Assembly: GCA_030615235.1 (NCBI GenBank)
Contig: JAUWZR010000066.1
Span: 1 to 10,899 of the forward strand
Source: Promethearchaeota archaeon
GTDB taxonomy: Archaea; Asgardarchaeota; Lokiarchaeia; Sigyniarchaeales; SOKP01
Direction of reading: 5' to 3'
Length of the DNA: 10,899 nt
The translations under genes were made by a program, and so were the position numbers. Within the stretch, counting starts at the first letter, position 1. Each line of letters opens with the position of its first letter. Below, piece after piece: positions 1 to 6,524 of this stretch. The notes beneath the pieces were generated by a model. The model saw only the letters and a program-made list of their open reading frames with translations. It was not told where the DNA came from and made no database searches.

Positions 1-726
1 ACCGGGACATAATCCGTGCCCGGGGTGCAGATGAGTTTGAGGCTTTAATGTTCTTCTATTAACTTTATAGAAGTCTACAGGTTTTTCAGCTCCGAATGTT
101 TCAATAAGTTTTTTTAGTTTGAGATTTCGTTGTTCTGTATAATAAATTATCTCGTCAATTTCTTTTTCCATGAATCTTGGTTTAAATAAATGCTTGAATT
201 TGCCCATAGATTTAAGATATTCTACGAATTTTTCTTTATCAATATCTAATCCGCGATAATAAGAAAATGTCGGTATTCCGTCTTTAACTCTTATCGTATA
301 AAGAGGCCAATATCCGCAATCTGTAGCTAGTTTTGAAATTTTCACGGCGTCTTTGGCTGCGTGGCGCCATCCTCGCATGCAATCTGAATAAGTTTGAATG
401 AAAGCAGACCCATTTGATTTCATCGCTTCAGCGAATTTTCCCATGAAGTCTGTGGGATAGGCAGGATTAGCAGTGGCTAAGAACAGAGATTTTGTGCCAA
501 AAAACGCAAAGGGAGTGACCAGATCTTGCTTAACACCGATTTTTCCAGGTATTTTCTCTCCTCCCGGACCAGTCGTTGTTGAAGCGTAAGGCGGAGTTGC
601 TCCCGATTCTTGAATACCAGTGTTCATAAAAGCTTCGTTATCATAGTTAAGGAACAATACGTTACTTTTCTCGTCTCTTGCGAGGATATCTTCAAACAGA
701 ATAACATTTCTCTCTGGTTTCGACAT
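1..726 (-). CDS. porB: 2-oxoacid (pyruvate):ferredoxin oxidoreductase beta subunit, apparently permuted; 3' end outside window
   Basis: This is the TPP-binding beta subunit of a 2-oxoacid:ferredoxin oxidoreductase, a cytoplasmic enzyme that decarboxylates 2-oxoacids to acyl-CoA while reducing ferredoxin. The gene is open through the window edge, giving 242 residues. Residues 22-45 (NVLFLNYDNEAF, then MNTGIQ and SGATP) match the second half of the beta-subunit TPP motif, and N35 is the expected catalytic Asn. A TTTGPGG stretch (50-56), a cluster-type Cys at C116 (SDCMRGWRH) and EYLKSMGKFKHL (169-180) match the normal C-terminal half. The upstream half, with GHxxCxGC and GDG, is absent before the start. 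Instead, after a roughly 50-residue linker, HPGHGLCPG appears at 234-242, which is the usual N-terminal cluster motif. The ATG is supported by GGTGA nine bases upstream and by a one-base gap to the alpha gene. A circular permutation is inferred; a fusion with a partial second copy is the alternative. Confidence 0.82.
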   Translation of the reverse strand, partial: MSKPERNVILFEDILARDEKSNVLFLNYDNEAFMNTGIQESGATPPYASTTTGPGGEKIPGKIGVKQDLVTPFAFFGTKSLFLATANPAYPTDFMGKFAEAMKSNGSAFIQTYSDCMRGWRHAAKDAVKISKLATDCGYWPLYTIRVKDGIPTFSYYRGLDIDKEKFVEYLKSMGKFKHLFKPRFMEKEIDEIIYYTEQRNLKLKKLIETFGAEKPVDFYKVNRRTLKPQTHLHPGHGLCPG

Positions 727-727
727 T

Positions 728-1951
728 TTACATATTCACCCCATGTATTTTATCCTTAGTTTCTCTGACACCTAGATATGTATAGAGTTGTCCTTTCATG
801 TCGTTAACAGATTCCATTTTCTTCTTTGCGACACTAAATTCGTCTCTTGTAACGTCTCTTCCACCTAAACCTACGATAAAGCATCTAAATAGAGTTTTAA
901 GCGGATACAACGCCGTTGCGATCGAGGTTGAAAATGGTGGTAGAAGATTATTAAGTGCATCTGATTTCTCAAAGATGATTAATTTTTCAATATTATGCTC
1001 TTGGACAATCTTTTGTAACTCCTCGTAAGGGAAAGGTCTGTATGCTCTGATTTTGATTAACCCGATATCTTTATTTTTAGTCATCCAACTAATGATGTTT
1101 CCACACATCGATCCCATAGTAATAAACGCAGTTTTTGAGGAGTTATCCAAGTTATAAGTCTCAATTAAATTATAATGACGACCGGTTTCTTTTCCGAATT
1201 CATCAAAGGAATTTTTCATTACATCTAATACGGATTTTTTGGCCATATCTAATCCCATTCTTCCCTCCATGAAAAAACCTGGTGTAACAATTCCACCCCA
1301 CACTCCTGGATGTTCAGTTGTTATTGTATGGCGAGGTTTCCTTGGCGTTAATTTACGTACAATCTCATCGGGAATTAACCATAGTTTTTGAACTGAATGA
1401 GAAATGATAAATCCATCGTGAACAAACATAGTTGGAAATAATGAATTGTCAGACATCATGACTGACAAAATTGCGGCATCGTATGTCTCTTGAACATTTT
1501 CCGAAACGATACAATTCCACCCATAATCAGTAATAACAAATTCCCAACTATTCCAAATAGACAGATTTGGAGCGTTGAAAGCTCGGGCGGAGATCATCAT
1601 CGTTAAAGGAACTCGCCACCCTACAGCCATCGGTAAAGCTTCCGACATCAGTAAATAGCCTTGAGACGCAGTTGCAGTAAATGTTCTAGCACCCGCTGCA
1701 CAAGCTGCAGTTGAGTAGCTAATAGCTGCTAATTCAGATTCGACATTAACGAAGGCTGCTTTCAACCTTCCTTGATGAACCACATCGGATAATCCTTCAA
1801 CAGATTGCGTCTGAGGCGTAATCGGGAAAGCACATATCACATCGGGATCCGTTTGAGTGACGCCCCCTGCGACGGCGTAATTACCAATCATAGCAGTTTC
1901 AACTGGTTCTTTAATCTCCTTAAAAAATAATTTCATTGGTTCTACTGACAT
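728..1951 (-). CDS. porA: 2-oxoacid (pyruvate):ferredoxin oxidoreductase alpha subunit
   Basis: This is the alpha subunit, carrying the pyrimidine-binding domain I and domain II of the complex; it works with the gamma-delta and beta products on either side. From the chosen start it has 407 residues, close to the roughly 390 usual for PorA. Visible signatures are FPITPQT (42-48, with the catalytic Thr), VESE (70-73), FTATASQGYLLM (91-102), SARAF (121-125, with the conserved Arg), a TDYGW segment (141-145) and a fingerprint-type GLGGRDV near the C terminus. ATG at 1951 is preferred to the in-frame ATG at 1981 because GGAGGT lies seven bases upstream of it, inside the last codons of the gamma-delta gene. 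The longer form would overlap that gene by 29 bases. One oddity is that the usual RDxGW segment after IWN reads TDYGW, so the protein is somewhat divergent. The exact 2-oxoacid used cannot be read from sequence. Confidence 0.9.
   Translation of the reverse strand: MSVEPMKLFFKEIKEPVETAMIGNYAVAGGVTQTDPDVICAFPITPQTQSVEGLSDVVHQGRLKAAFVNVESELAAISYSTAACAAGARTFTATASQGYLLMSEALPMAVGWRVPLTMMISARAFNAPNLSIWNSWEFVITDYGWNCIVSENVQETYDAAILSVMMSDNSLFPTMFVHDGFIISHSVQKLWLIPDEIVRKLTPRKPRHTITTEHPGVWGGIVTPGFFMEGRMGLDMAKKSVLDVMKNSFDEFGKETGRHYNLIETYNLDNSSKTAFITMGSMCGNIISWMTKNKDIGLIKIRAYRPFPYEELQKIVQEHNIEKLIIFEKSDALNNLLPPFSTSIATALYPLKTLFRCFIVGLGGRDVTRDEFSVAKKKMESVNDMKGQLYTYLGVRETKDKIHGVNM
736..740 (-). promoter_or_regulatory. 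Ribosome binding site of the beta gene
   Basis: GGTGA (part of GGGGTGA) lies nine bases before the ATG at 726, within the last codons of the alpha gene. It matters because it shows that the beta protein really starts at its unusual mid-domain position rather than being a remnant of a longer frame. Confidence 0.65.
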
Positions 1952-1952
1952 T

Positions 1953-2948
1953 TTAATTACCTCCTTCTTCTGGTGATGCACAAGCAGCTGGACCCTGTTT
2001 TGCTCGTTTACTTATGGCTTGAACGGGACAAATATTAAGACAATTTTGACAAGCTTTACAGTGAAACACATCGATTCCAGACATGTGGTATTTACCGTCA
2101 TCGCCTAATTTTCTAAGAGTGGTAAAATCAGGGCATATAAACCAACATTGCGCGCAACTAGTGCATGTTTCTTCGTCCCATATTATTTCCCATTCACCCC
2201 ACGACCCAGTATTTACTTGATCGCTTCCAACAGGGATTATATCTTCATCACAATACCAAACACCGGCTTTATCCAAATCTTTGTATCCTGGCAACCCTAG
2301 AGATACTTGTTGCCATGGTATTTTACTGTCCACAGTGAAATCTGGTTCGATCCCCATATCATAAATGCATGTTTCTTCAATTGCTTGTTTAATAGCCTGA
2401 ATATTTTTACCTGCAACTTCTCCTTTAAATCGCTTCATTATCGCGTCAGATAATTCTTCAAGTGTAAAGAGATGAGACACACGAAATAAAGCTCCCAATA
2501 TAATGGTATTCGTAATATTTCTTCCTAAAACATCGAGAGCGATTCGAGTTGCATCTATAGTCGCAATATTTATGTCTTTACGTTTGACTGCATCTTGAAT
2601 CGTTAATTGATTCATCACTGTATTGACAATTAACCAACCTCCTTTTGGGATACCTGCCGACACATCTACTTCTGTTAATAAAGAGGGGTCTAATACGGAA
2701 ACAAAATGAGGTCCATACACTTGTTCGTTTGATCTAACTAGATCAGCGTTCGCAGATAGTCGAACATAGCTTTCAGTTGGACTTCCCATTCGTTCTGCTC
2801 CAAACTTAGGTTGGCAGACACCATAACCATAGAAAGCTTCCACGCAGAGATTTGAAGCAGTTACGCCTCCTTGTCCTCCACGGGCATGGAATCTAAGATT
2901 TATTGTATAATCATTTAAGATTTCTTTAATGTGTTCTGAAGTTAACAT
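1953..2948 (-). CDS. porGD: 2-oxoacid (pyruvate):ferredoxin oxidoreductase gamma-delta fusion subunit
   Basis: One polypeptide carries both the gamma domain and the ferredoxin-like delta domain of the oxidoreductase, which are separate genes in many archaea. Numbered from the GTG at 2960, the gamma domain shows RGGQGGVTA (27-35) and FGAERMGSP (53-61) and runs to about residue 200. A linker to about 250 follows, then TGSWGEWEI, the usual PorD opening. Two [4Fe-4S] motifs follow: CTSCAQCWFICP (266-277) and CKACQNCLNICP (301-312), all eight Cys present. The delta domain passes electrons on to external ferredoxin. It is the first gene of the minus-strand operon. ATG at 2948 is chosen because a weak GTGA lies eight bases upstream; the GTG at 2960 follows a run of ten A and has no ribosome site, but remains possible. 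The gene ends one base before the alpha start, and its last codons supply the alpha ribosome site. Confidence 0.9.
   Translation of the reverse strand: MLTSEHIKEILNDYTINLRFHARGGQGGVTASNLCVEAFYGYGVCQPKFGAERMGSPTESYVRLSANADLVRSNEQVYGPHFVSVLDPSLLTEVDVSAGIPKGGWLIVNTVMNQLTIQDAVKRKDINIATIDATRIALDVLGRNITNTIILGALFRVSHLFTLEELSDAIMKRFKGEVAGKNIQAIKQAIEETCIYDMGIEPDFTVDSKIPWQQVSLGLPGYKDLDKAGVWYCDEDIIPVGSDQVNTGSWGEWEIIWDEETCTSCAQCWFICPDFTTLRKLGDDGKYHMSGIDVFHCKACQNCLNICPVQAISKRAKQGPAACASPEEGGN
1959..1964 (-). promoter_or_regulatory. Ribosome binding site of the alpha gene
   Basis: GGAGGT lies seven bases before the ATG at 1951 and within the final codons of the gamma-delta gene. It decides the alpha start in favour of 1951 over 1981 and implies translational coupling through the TAA-A-ATG junction. 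Confidence 0.8.
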
Positions 2949-2960
2949 TTGAATTTTCAC

Positions 2961-3152
2961 TTTTTTTTTTAAAAATCGAATTGTAATAGGATTAGTATTT
3001 CTCCAAAATAAAGTTTATTCCATTTGAAAGATAAGATACTAATTTATGCTGAAATGATGAAGTATTTAGGATACGACTCTTTTTCTAATATAATTTTGCA
3101 AAAGGTGTTTTATTAACTGTCAAAAAATACTGATGCTAAAAATCGTTCTGAT
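2961..3152. promoter_or_regulatory. Divergent promoter region between the oxidoreductase operon and the transporter
   Basis: About 190 AT-rich bases separate two head-to-head genes, so both promoters should lie here. For the plus strand, TAATATAAT (3086-3094) is a TATA-like element about 60 bases before the transporter start. For the minus strand, the best TATA-like candidate is ACTTTATTTT, read from about 3014 down to 3005, also about 60 bases before the oxidoreductase start. A run of ten A (minus strand) sits directly before the GTG at 2960. These are pattern matches only. Confidence 0.35.
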
Positions 3153-4505
3153 GTGATTAACACCCCCAATGAGCAAAAATTAGATAGTATTGATATAAAT
3201 ACGCAAGAGGTTGAAAATAACATTAAGATGACTCCAGATTTTATTCCAATGATAAAAATTATCTTTTGGAATAGTATGGGGTTCTTCTTCTTTTCATTTT
3301 TGATCCCTTATGTCACAGTTCAATTATTAGAAGTTTCAAAGACGGAATTAGGTCTTGCTTTTTCAATACAAATGATCGGGGGTTTAATTAGTGCTCCTAT
3401 TGTAGGTTATTTGACTGACCGCGTTTCAAAGAAATTGTTAATCCTAATTGGAAGTTTTGGGCGTGCTACATGCTATATTCTAATGTTTATAGGAATTCTT
3501 TTATCATCTTTCTTGTTATTTACTGCAGGTATGTTTATTTTAGGATTTTTTGCAGGTTTTTTTTGGACGCCATTGGATACATTAATTTCAGAGAAATCAA
3601 ATAAAGCTAATCGCTCATTCGCATTCGGAAAACGTGGAGGAATGATCGGGAAAGGAAACGCGGTTGGATCAATCACAAGTTTTATTATATTTTGGTTAGC
3701 GAATTTGTTTGTTCCGGAGAATCTGTTTTTGGTTTACAGTCCTTTATTAATATTCGCCACATCAAATATTTTTGGAGGAATTGTATTTCATTTGAAAGTG
3801 GACGAAAAATTAACATTTGATAAGCATATATTTAATTTATTTCCCTCTTCGGTAGAACCAAGCATAGTCTCCAAGGAACCAGTCATATCTGAGTCTCCTT
3901 TGAAGTCCAGAAATAATCTAGCAATTGGATTCTTTATCGGATTCAGCATTTTAGTCCTTGCTTTTATGACCAGCAACATTAATCAAACGTTAGCGTTTCC
4001 TTACTTTCAAGTATATTTAATCGAAGAATTAGAGGTCGTAGATCCCACGCTTGTAATGATAATCTATTTCCCAAGTCAAATTATCTCTCTGTTGTTAGCA
4101 CCTAAATTAGGTAAAATTGCTGACAAAATTAATCCTATACTAGGAATGGCTTTTGTGAGTAGCTTAGGTGCGTTTGTGACATGGTTAATAATTAATTCAA
4201 CATCGGGTTATATGTTTGGGCTTCTTTTACTCTTCGACTCTACTTTTGCGTGGGGTGGCAACTTAATTTTACAGAATATTCTCAGTCGTATATCAAAAAT
4301 CCATCGTGGAAAGGTTTTTGGAGCTGCACAGTGGTTGAGTTTATTCGGTGCGGTTTTGGGACCTATAATAGGAGGATTAGCTTACGATAATATAGGCGCA
4401 TTTGCTCCTTTCGCAATTTCAATATTTATCGAATTATCTGTAATACCACTCTACGCGATAGCAATTAAAGCTTTGAAGCCTTACATGGCTGAAAAAGTAG
4501 ATTAA
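3153..4505 (+). CDS. Major facilitator superfamily transporter, substrate unknown
   Basis: This is a 450-residue integral membrane protein with about twelve hydrophobic segments in two six-helix halves. Residues 1-30 are a polar cytoplasmic start. The first half spans about 35-215, a polar loop lies at about 216-255, and the second half spans about 256-440. The loop between helices 2 and 3 has GYLTDRVSKK (85-94), a form of MFS motif A, and a related GKIADKINP occurs at 320-328, at the equivalent place in the second half. These support secondary transport by the alternating-access fold. Nothing in the sequence fixes the substrate; a multidrug or sugar-type exporter is as likely as an uptake carrier. 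The GTG start is inferred: no ribosome site is visible, and the first in-frame ATG (3228, residue 26) would remove only the polar tail. It stands alone, divergent from the oxidoreductase operon and convergent, 13 bases apart, with the next cluster. Confidence 0.88.
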   Translation: MINTPNEQKLDSIDINTQEVENNIKMTPDFIPMIKIIFWNSMGFFFFSFLIPYVTVQLLEVSKTELGLAFSIQMIGGLISAPIVGYLTDRVSKKLLILIGSFGRATCYILMFIGILLSSFLLFTAGMFILGFFAGFFWTPLDTLISEKSNKANRSFAFGKRGGMIGKGNAVGSITSFIIFWLANLFVPENLFLVYSPLLIFATSNIFGGIVFHLKVDEKLTFDKHIFNLFPSSVEPSIVSKEPVISESPLKSRNNLAIGFFIGFSILVLAFMTSNINQTLAFPYFQVYLIEELEVVDPTLVMIIYFPSQIISLLLAPKLGKIADKINPILGMAFVSSLGAFVTWLIINSTSGYMFGLLLLFDSTFAWGGNLILQNILSRISKIHRGKVFGAAQWLSLFGAVLGPIIGGLAYDNIGAFAPFAISIFIELSVIPLYAIAIKALKPYMAEKVD

Positions 4506-4518
4506 TATCTTAGCATAA

Positions 4519-5490
4519 TCAAGGATAAAATTGCTTAAATATTCGACAGATTGCTATATTGATCCATAAAGAGAGATTTTGATCTTTTGTTTTTAATAGT
4601 TTCAAGTCCCACAATCCGCTCTCTGATTGCTTATCTCTCAATGTCTCAAGTGCTAATTTTATTTGCGGATGAGATGTAGTGAAACCAAGATAAGAGAGAG
4701 AATTAAGCGAAGACACAATGTCAGTCCACCAAAATGGGAACGATACTTTTATCCAATATTCCACACCTCTACGATCGGTGTATTTATCAGGTTTAAAGAA
4801 TCTTGAAGTTAAAAGTTCACCCGCTACTTTCACCTCTTCATTATTTCTATATTTAGAATGAGCAGCGAATGCTCTAAGTACTATCCCAGTCACCATATGA
4901 GAAAAAGCTTTTTTCCAATTAGGTTCAAATGCAATAGGGCTATTAACGACATCTAGGTATTTAGCGTTATTTGTTCTCATTGCAATAGCCCATCCCCCAT
5001 CTTCTTGCCGCATGGATAATAACCATTCAAGGATCCTTTTAACGCGATGATCATTACCATATCCTGCTTTGATTAATAATTCAGTTATTGCTGCTGTATA
5101 GTTAGGGCTGTATTGAGTACCATAAAATCCCCTAATATCTCCTTCATCCGTTTGACAAGAAAAAACATATTCTCCAGCTTTGCTAATCGCAGCATGTTCT
5201 TTAGTGAAACCAAATTTTTCCACAAGAAAGCCTAATTGTCGGTATGTTTCAAGAAGATTATAATTTTCTGGCTCGTTTAACTTGGTTTTCCAAGCGGGAT
5301 ACCTCCAATACCCTTCTTCTTGCTGTTTATTAATAATCTTTATTGCTGAAGGTAAAGTCCATAATGTTTCGATGGGTTTAACTTCTTCGTCTAGAAGATC
5401 TCGTTTAGTGAAATATAAAATTGCCTCATTTTTACTCGAAATTAGAGGAGTCAATGGATCATAATTAAATTTTCCTTTAATTTTTTCCAA
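4519..5490 (-). CDS. Squalene-cyclase/prenyltransferase-like alpha-toroid repeat protein
   Basis: The 323-residue protein has repeated QW-like motifs typical of the alpha/alpha toroid shared by terpene cyclases and protein prenyltransferase beta subunits: KQQEEGYW (55-62), RQEDGGW (161-167) and KQSESGLW (287-294), with a weaker CQTDEGDIRGFYG at 112-124. True squalene-hopene cyclases are about twice as long with two such domains, and their catalytic DxDD motif is not seen here. A function as a full triterpene cyclase is therefore doubtful; it may be a one-domain homologue with another ligand. No membrane segment or signal peptide is evident. The start is a TTG at 5490 with only a weak GGG-rich stretch before it; no in-frame ATG occurs near the N terminus, so the exact start is uncertain. 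It is the last gene of the minus-strand cluster, 19 bases after the eIF2B-like gene. Confidence 0.78.
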   Translation of the reverse strand: MEKIKGKFNYDPLTPLISSKNEAILYFTKRDLLDEEVKPIETLWTLPSAIKIINKQQEEGYWRYPAWKTKLNEPENYNLLETYRQLGFLVEKFGFTKEHAAISKAGEYVFSCQTDEGDIRGFYGTQYSPNYTAAITELLIKAGYGNDHRVKRILEWLLSMRQEDGGWAIAMRTNNAKYLDVVNSPIAFEPNWKKAFSHMVTGIVLRAFAAHSKYRNNEEVKVAGELLTSRFFKPDKYTDRRGVEYWIKVSFPFWWTDIVSSLNSLSYLGFTTSHPQIKLALETLRDKQSESGLWDLKLLKTKDQNLSLWINIAICRIFKQFYP

Positions 5491-5509
5491 ATTAGAACCA
5501 ACCCTAAAT

Positions 5510-6454
5510 TTAAAGAAAAGATTTAAACCATTCTAAAGGAATAACTTCTACTACTTGTCCCAAGAACTCTGGTATTGTTAACACTCCTAAATCAGAGATA
5601 ATTCCGTTTAGATATCTTGAGGGAGTAATATCGAAATAATAATTATGGACATGAAACAACTGTTTTTTAATCTTTTTACTATACACCTCGTAAATTGGCT
5701 TGTCTTCGATTATAATTTCTTGGCCATAATGACTTTTTAGATTATATTTATAAGAATCTCCAACTGCAAAAACCTTCTTATCATTATCCGCGGCTACACA
5801 CGCTAAAGGATGACTTCCTATTTTATTTATAATTGAACCATCTCGTAATATGCTATCAATTCCGAGAAGTACGATATCTACAGATTTAATGAACTTACCC
5901 ATTGAAGAATCTGTAATCAGATGAGTTTCATAATCTGAAGATAAGATTTCTGCTGTTCGACGCCCTTCCAGTAAAGGACGAGCCTCTAAAATATAAAAAG
6001 TAGAATCGTTTGTTTTACTTTCTTTTAAGCATTTAATAATTGTCGTACTGTAAGATATTAACATAATATTAAGACTTTTTCCCTTATATTTATCTATGAA
6101 TGAACGAAATGATGATAGTAAATCGTTTTTAATTCTTTCTCTCCACTGAGGAAAAGCATTATATTTTATTAAAAACTCTTTTTTGGTATATGACTCCAGA
6201 TCATGAAGGAAATATCCTAACGTATTGATTATAGGTGCCATACTTGGACGTACTTTAAGCAGTTCCTGAAACAACTCAAGCATAACATCTGTAATATCTA
6301 AATGCTCATCTTTTATAGAATTAAGCTGAGTTTTTATTATTTCAAGGGCAATTTCAATTAATTCGCTCGCTCCAGATGTTTTATCTAGATGCAAATCTCG
6401 GATCATGCGATGAATTTGCTTATTAATCAAATTGATAACCATCCTACAATTCAT
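5510..6454 (-). CDS. eIF2B alpha/beta/delta-family protein (non-isomerase type)
   Basis: The 314-residue protein has the two-part build of the eIF2B/MtnA/ribose-1,5-bisphosphate isomerase family: a helical N-terminal domain (about 1-120) and a Rossmann-like C-terminal domain. Family landmarks are ISYS (133-136), LEARPLLEGRR (156-166), GIDSILRDG (198-206) and NKIGSHPLA (210-218). The sugar-phosphate isomerases of this family carry a catalytic Cys in the loop that reads ISYST here, so a Ser replaces it. This points to a regulatory or eIF2B-like role (binding eIF2 or a nucleotide/sugar-phosphate ligand) rather than catalysis. No Cys lies in the loop itself; C142 is six residues on. ATG 6454 is used; ATG 6442 (residue 5) is an alternative. 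It lies 70 bases after the mutase gene and 19 before the cyclase-like gene, so it is probably co-transcribed, possibly with its own promoter. Confidence 0.85.
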   Translation of the reverse strand: MNCRMVINLINKQIHRMIRDLHLDKTSGASELIEIALEIIKTQLNSIKDEHLDITDVMLELFQELLKVRPSMAPIINTLGYFLHDLESYTKKEFLIKYNAFPQWRERIKNDLLSSFRSFIDKYKGKSLNIMLISYSTTIIKCLKESKTNDSTFYILEARPLLEGRRTAEILSSDYETHLITDSSMGKFIKSVDIVLLGIDSILRDGSIINKIGSHPLACVAADNDKKVFAVGDSYKYNLKSHYGQEIIIEDKPIYEVYSKKIKKQLFHVHNYYFDITPSRYLNGIISDLGVLTIPEFLGQVVEVIPLEWFKSFL

Positions 6455-6463
6455 ACAATTTTC

Positions 6464-6478
6464 TATAAATATATAATT
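6464..6478 (-). promoter_or_regulatory. Possible internal promoter before the eIF2B-like gene
   Basis: The 70-base gap after the mutase gene holds an AT-only stretch, AATTATATATTTATA on the minus strand, resembling an archaeal TATA box. The expected start of transcription about 25 bases on would fall near 6444, close to the second in-frame ATG (6442). This would favour that ATG as a nearly leaderless start. Such AT-only strings are common in this sequence, so support is weak. Confidence 0.25.
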
Positions 6479-6524
6479 TCAGAGAGAATACTTATATCTG
6501 TGGATATTTTGATATAAATAATTC

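Noticed and set aside
1..726. Beta gene as a decayed fragment of PorB
   Set aside because: The frame is open throughout, has a proper start with ribosome site, keeps the functional residues and leads into the missing N-terminal motif, which fits rearrangement better than decay.
1949..1981. Longer alpha subunit starting at ATG 1981
   Set aside because: It would overlap the gamma-delta gene and adds a non-conserved MHHQKKEVIK leader, whereas ATG 1951 has a strong, well-spaced GGAGGT.
4506..4518. Bidirectional terminator in the 13-base gap between convergent genes
   Set aside because: The gap is too short and shows no stem or clear T-run; termination probably occurs inside the opposing genes.
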